A stretch of 35,277 nucleotides of DNA, from assembly GCA_020061995.1 (NCBI GenBank), contig JAGUXE010000108.1, positions 1 to 35,277 of the forward strand. The letters run 5' to 3'. Origin of the DNA: Ignavibacteriales bacterium. Lineage in GTDB: Bacteria; Bacteroidota; Ignavibacteria; Ignavibacteriales; Ignavibacteriaceae. Below are positions 32,154-35,277 of this stretch, piece after piece (position 1 is the first letter of the stretch; each line of letters begins with the position of its first letter). The notes beneath the pieces are model-generated. The model did not search any database. It saw nothing but the letters and a program-made list of their open reading frames with translations, and had not been told where the DNA came from. The translations under genes were made by a program, and so were the position numbers.

Positions 32154-35100
32154 ATGGAAATAATTACCAAAACATCAATCCAAGAAGTTGCTAAGAAGCA
32201 AATAGAAACGACCAAACAGGTTTATTTGCTAAGCCCAGAACGAATGTTTTCTGAATTCAATGGTGAAAAAGAAAATGTAAAAAATTATAACGGAAGACAA
32301 CTGCTTGAAATGTTACAAAATGCTGATGATGCTGCATCTGAAGCAAAAGGAAAAAAAAAGGTATTACTAAAACTTGAAAATAATCAATTGATTATTGCAA
32401 ACACAGGATATCCATTTTCGGAAGAAGGCTTGACATCTATTTTTCATAGTCATATAAGTCCCAAAGAAGCACAAGAAAATCAAATTGGGAAAAAGGGATT
32501 GGGATTTAGGTCAATTTTAAGTTGGGCGACTAAAGTTACAATAAAAAGTCATGAGTTATGTGTTGCATTTTCAAAAGAGTATAGCAAGACTGTTTTGGAA
32601 GAATTATTGGAAAATTCTGAGTTTGCAATTTCATTTAATAAACTAAAAAAGAAAAGGCAAGATTTTCCTATTTCGACTTTGGTTTGTCCTGACGTCACTT
32701 CTATTGATTCACATTTTTTTTCAAAATATAATGATTATGATACTACTATTCTAATTGATTTAAATGACGAATCTCTGAAAGATGTAAATCAACAAATTGA
32801 TAAAGATCTGGATGGAGAAGTACTTTTATTTCTAAATTATCTTGAGTGTATTGAACTCAATCTAAATGGCGTAGTCACAAAATTCATAAAAGAGGTAGTC
32901 TCCGAATCAAAAGTTAAACTAAAAACAATTAATTGTTCTTTTGTCTCGAATCCTATTGAAAAATTGTGGAATATAAATACCATCCAAGGTCATTTTGAAG
33001 AATTAGATAGAAGTTACCAATTAAGTTTAGCGTGGAAAGATGAATTGGATGAGGGGAAAAATGTGATCTACTCTTTCTTTAGGACAAAAGTACCATTTTA
33101 TTTTAAAGGCATTTTACACGGAACGTTTGAACTAAATGCTGACCGAAATGACATTATAAGTGAAGATATTTATAATAAAGAACTTGTTGGATTGATACCC
33201 GGACTTATTGCAGATACATCAGAAATAGTTGCAAATAACGAAACAAAGAAAAATTACAAAGCACTTTGTTTTACACAATTTGACAATACTATTTTACCCA
33301 CGATAATGCAAGAGGCAGATTTTGTTAATAAATTTAAAGATGCTTTAAAAACTAAAAAAATCATGCCAACAATTAGCAATAAATATATATCAATTATTGA
33401 TGAACCAGTATATTATAAGCGAAATATTTTTGCAAAACTTCTTTCTCAAGATGAATTTCCAGACATATTAATAGTTTGCGAGGATGAAAATACCAAAGCT
33501 TATCTTGACACTCTTGAAACGAAGACATACAATTTTAAAACAATTTTTAAGGCTGTATCTTCAAAACCAAAACAATATTCGATAAATGAGTATGCCACTT
33601 TAATTAGTGCATTGATTGATTTTGTTGACTTAGAATTAGAAAAAGATAAAAGCAATCTGTGCCTGTTTTTTGATTTAGATTTTAATCCACTAACTTTTAA
33701 TAACTCGATTTTTTTTCCTTCAAATGAAGCTTGTGAAAAATTACCGACAGAAGTCGGAGTTCAAGTTATTCATCCAAAACTTGCAGAAGAATTGAAAATG
33801 ATATTTGACGTGAGTAATTACGAATTGCTTTCAGAAAAACTTAATAAATATCATATAAAAACTTTTGATTTGAATGAAATTATTGGTCTCTTGATAAGAC
33901 ATTATTATTCAGATAAGTCAAAAATTGATGACATTAAAAAGTTAAACCAACATATCTACAAGTTATATAAAAGCGAAAAGCCACAATTGCCAAATTGGGA
34001 AGGTGACCCGGTTCCATTAATTTCCAAACACAATAAAATTGTAGAAGCTAACAAGTTATATAATGGGATTGAATACGGGTGTAATTTATTAGAAACAATT
34101 TTTAGTTACGACAAGAATAAATTGGTAAATCCACCAGAGGAATTTGGAATTGAAGGAGTTGATATTGAGAACTGGAAATCATACGTTAAATGGATTGGCG
34201 TAGCTGAATTACCTAGAAAGGTTCAGCTAATTGTAACAAACGAATTTGCAAAATATGCATTTAAAAGATTTGATTATAAAAATAAAATTGGAGGGGATAT
34301 AAAATTTGATAATTTTAATGAATTTCGTAATTCTTTAAATTGTTATGGTCAAGTAAGCGTCCAATCTATTGATGATTTTGAGAATATAATGACTCAAAAC
34401 AAGACGGAAACAATAATTGCGTGGCTTTGTAGTGATAATGAAATTTATAGACTAATTGAATCTGACTGTGAACCAGTTGAGAGTAAGATAAGAGTAAATT
34501 TTAATGTTCGTTCTAAATATAGAGAAATATCAGGGGAACATATTCGAAATTATATTAGATGGAAACTTTTGAATTATAAATGGCTTAATACAAAAAGTGG
34601 AACAAAACAGGCACCAAATTTATGTACTACTTCTGCTACAATAACATCTGATTTTAGTCCATTAATTGAAAAACCAAAAATAGATTACGACGCAGCAGTT
34701 ATAAAAAACAATAAAATCAATTCAGATAAAGTAGACTATCTATTAAATATTGTGGGTGTAAATAAAACAATTTCTTCATTTGAAACAAAGATACTTTATT
34801 CAATATTAAACAAGCTTCCAGAAATTGATTCAGATGGGAAAAAGGCTAAAACCTTATATAGAGAATTAGCTGTGAATTACGAAGAAAAAAATTTGAATGT
34901 TAACGAAACCGAATACAAAGATTTTATCTCTGGAGGTAAAGTATTTTGTAAAAAACAAGGACAGTATAGTTATGAGAATAATGATTCTGTATTTTATGTA
35001 GATAACAAAAGATATGGCGAAAGCATTATAAACCAATTCTATACAATTGAAATTGAGAGACGAAGAAGTCAAGAAAAAATCGAAAAGGTTTTTGGTGTAA

Positions 35101-35277
35101 AACCTCTAAAGGGTCTGAGACTAATATTAGCAAGCACTCCTACTCTTCATAATTTAAATGGAAAATTTGAACAGGAAATAGAATCATTTAAACCTTATGT
35201 TTATGTTTTTAGGCAAGATTTAGATATAACAGGTAAAGAAAAAAGTCTCATAAAAGACATTCGATTCAAATTAGTGA
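32154..35277 (+). CDS. very large GHKL (Hsp90/sacsin/NO VEIN-like) ATPase, 3' end beyond window
   Basis: My translation gives 1041 uninterrupted codons to the edge with no frameshift. The N-terminus is a GHKL ATP-binding domain: N-box LLEMLQNADDA with E52, N56 and D59; NTGYPF (83-88) as the ATP-lid-side motif; and IGKKGLGFRS (111-120), the glycine loop typical of sacsin and NO VEIN proteins (Hsp90 has GQFGVGFYS). HGTFELNADRNDI at 322-334 is another feature of such proteins. The remaining 700 residues are unrecognised. The ATG is chosen because the conserved N-box lies about 50 residues on; no ribosome binding site is seen. It is alone after a terminator. A role in defence or nucleic-acid handling is possible but inferred; a C-terminal DUF3883 or nuclease domain could lie outside. 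Confidence 0.85.
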   Translation, partial: MEIITKTSIQEVAKKQIETTKQVYLLSPERMFSEFNGEKENVKNYNGRQLLEMLQNADDAASEAKGKKKVLLKLENNQLIIANTGYPFSEEGLTSIFHSHISPKEAQENQIGKKGLGFRSILSWATKVTIKSHELCVAFSKEYSKTVLEELLENSEFAISFNKLKKKRQDFPISTLVCPDVTSIDSHFFSKYNDYDTTILIDLNDESLKDVNQQIDKDLDGEVLLFLNYLECIELNLNGVVTKFIKEVVSESKVKLKTINCSFVSNPIEKLWNINTIQGHFEELDRSYQLSLAWKDELDEGKNVIYSFFRTKVPFYFKGILHGTFELNADRNDIISEDIYNKELVGLIPGLIADTSEIVANNETKKNYKALCFTQFDNTILPTIMQEADFVNKFKDALKTKKIMPTISNKYISIIDEPVYYKRNIFAKLLSQDEFPDILIVCEDENTKAYLDTLETKTYNFKTIFKAVSSKPKQYSINEYATLISALIDFVDLELEKDKSNLCLFFDLDFNPLTFNNSIFFPSNEACEKLPTEVGVQVIHPKLAEELKMIFDVSNYELLSEKLNKYHIKTFDLNEIIGLLIRHYYSDKSKIDDIKKLNQHIYKLYKSEKPQLPNWEGDPVPLISKHNKIVEANKLYNGIEYGCNLLETIFSYDKNKLVNPPEEFGIEGVDIENWKSYVKWIGVAELPRKVQLIVTNEFAKYAFKRFDYKNKIGGDIKFDNFNEFRNSLNCYGQVSVQSIDDFENIMTQNKTETIIAWLCSDNEIYRLIESDCEPVESKIRVNFNVRSKYREISGEHIRNYIRWKLLNYKWLNTKSGTKQAPNLCTTSATITSDFSPLIEKPKIDYDAAVIKNNKINSDKVDYLLNIVGVNKTISSFETKILYSILNKLPEIDSDGKKAKTLYRELAVNYEEKNLNVNETEYKDFISGGKVFCKKQGQYSYENNDSVFYVDNKRYGESIINQFYTIEIERRRSQEKIEKVFGVKPLKGLRLILASTPTLHNLNGKFEQEIESFKPYVYVFRQDLDITGKEKSLIKDIRFKLV

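Overview
The window looks like chromosomal DNA of an AT-rich member of the Bacteroidota/Chlorobi lineage, most likely class Ignavibacteria (inference). Three things point there: a secreted protein ending in a type A type-IX-secretion sorting domain with the YPNPFNP-type motif common in Ignavibacteria; a TTTG-20-TATTTTTG promoter of the Bacteroidota kind in front of the tRNA array; and frequent good Shine-Dalgarno sequences (GGAG/AGGAGG), which most classical Bacteroidota lack. No rRNA, CRISPR array, insertion sequence or integrase was seen.

Region 1 (1-24676, all minus strand) is one continuous block of core translation and transcription genes. In transcription order: promoter (24645-24676), tRNA-Tyr, tRNA-Gly, a terminator-like hairpin, tRNA-Thr, rpmG, tRNA-Trp, secE, nusG, rplK, rplA, rplJ, rplL, an attenuator-like hairpin, rpoB, rpoC, a weak terminator, a textbook sigma70 promoter (TTGACA-17-TATATT), rpsL, rpsG, fusA, tuf, another hairpin, then the S10 and spc clusters rpsJ-rplC-rplD-rplW-rplB-rpsS-rplV-rpsC-rplP-rpmC-rpsQ-rplN-rplX-rplE-rpsN-rpsH-rplF-rplR, a tRNA-Gln, and the start of rpsE, cut by the window edge. 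Gene order is canonical. The departures are the tRNA-Gln between rplR and rpsE, the absence of tuf between tRNA-Thr and rpmG, an N-terminal extension on L5, and hairpins at three unit junctions. Five core genes (rplF, rpsC, rpsJ, rpsL, rpoB) start at TTG or GTG, each with a good ribosome binding site. All five tRNA genes have CAA, not CCA, directly after the discriminator base.

Region 2 (24875-27610, minus) is a single gene for an 897-residue exported beta-propeller protein with at least eleven Asp-box/BNR repeats and a C-terminal T9SS sorting domain, followed by its own hairpin terminator.

Region 3 (28175-31697, plus) is a compact, probably co-transcribed stress and iron cassette: a CsbD-like protein, a bacterioferritin with a complete ferroxidase centre and the heme-ligand Met, an FNR-family flavin reductase without an iron-sulfur domain, a two-helix membrane protein, and two different alpha/beta hydrolases with complete Ser-Asp-His triads. 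A strong intrinsic terminator closes it.

Region 4 (32154 to the window end, plus) is an uninterrupted reading frame of at least 1041 codons. It begins with a GHKL (Hsp90/sacsin/NO VEIN-like) ATPase domain and runs off the edge. It is the most unusual gene here. Very large GHKL ATPases of this kind often sit in bacterial defence loci, but nothing in the window proves that role; the C-terminal domain and the downstream neighbours lie outside.
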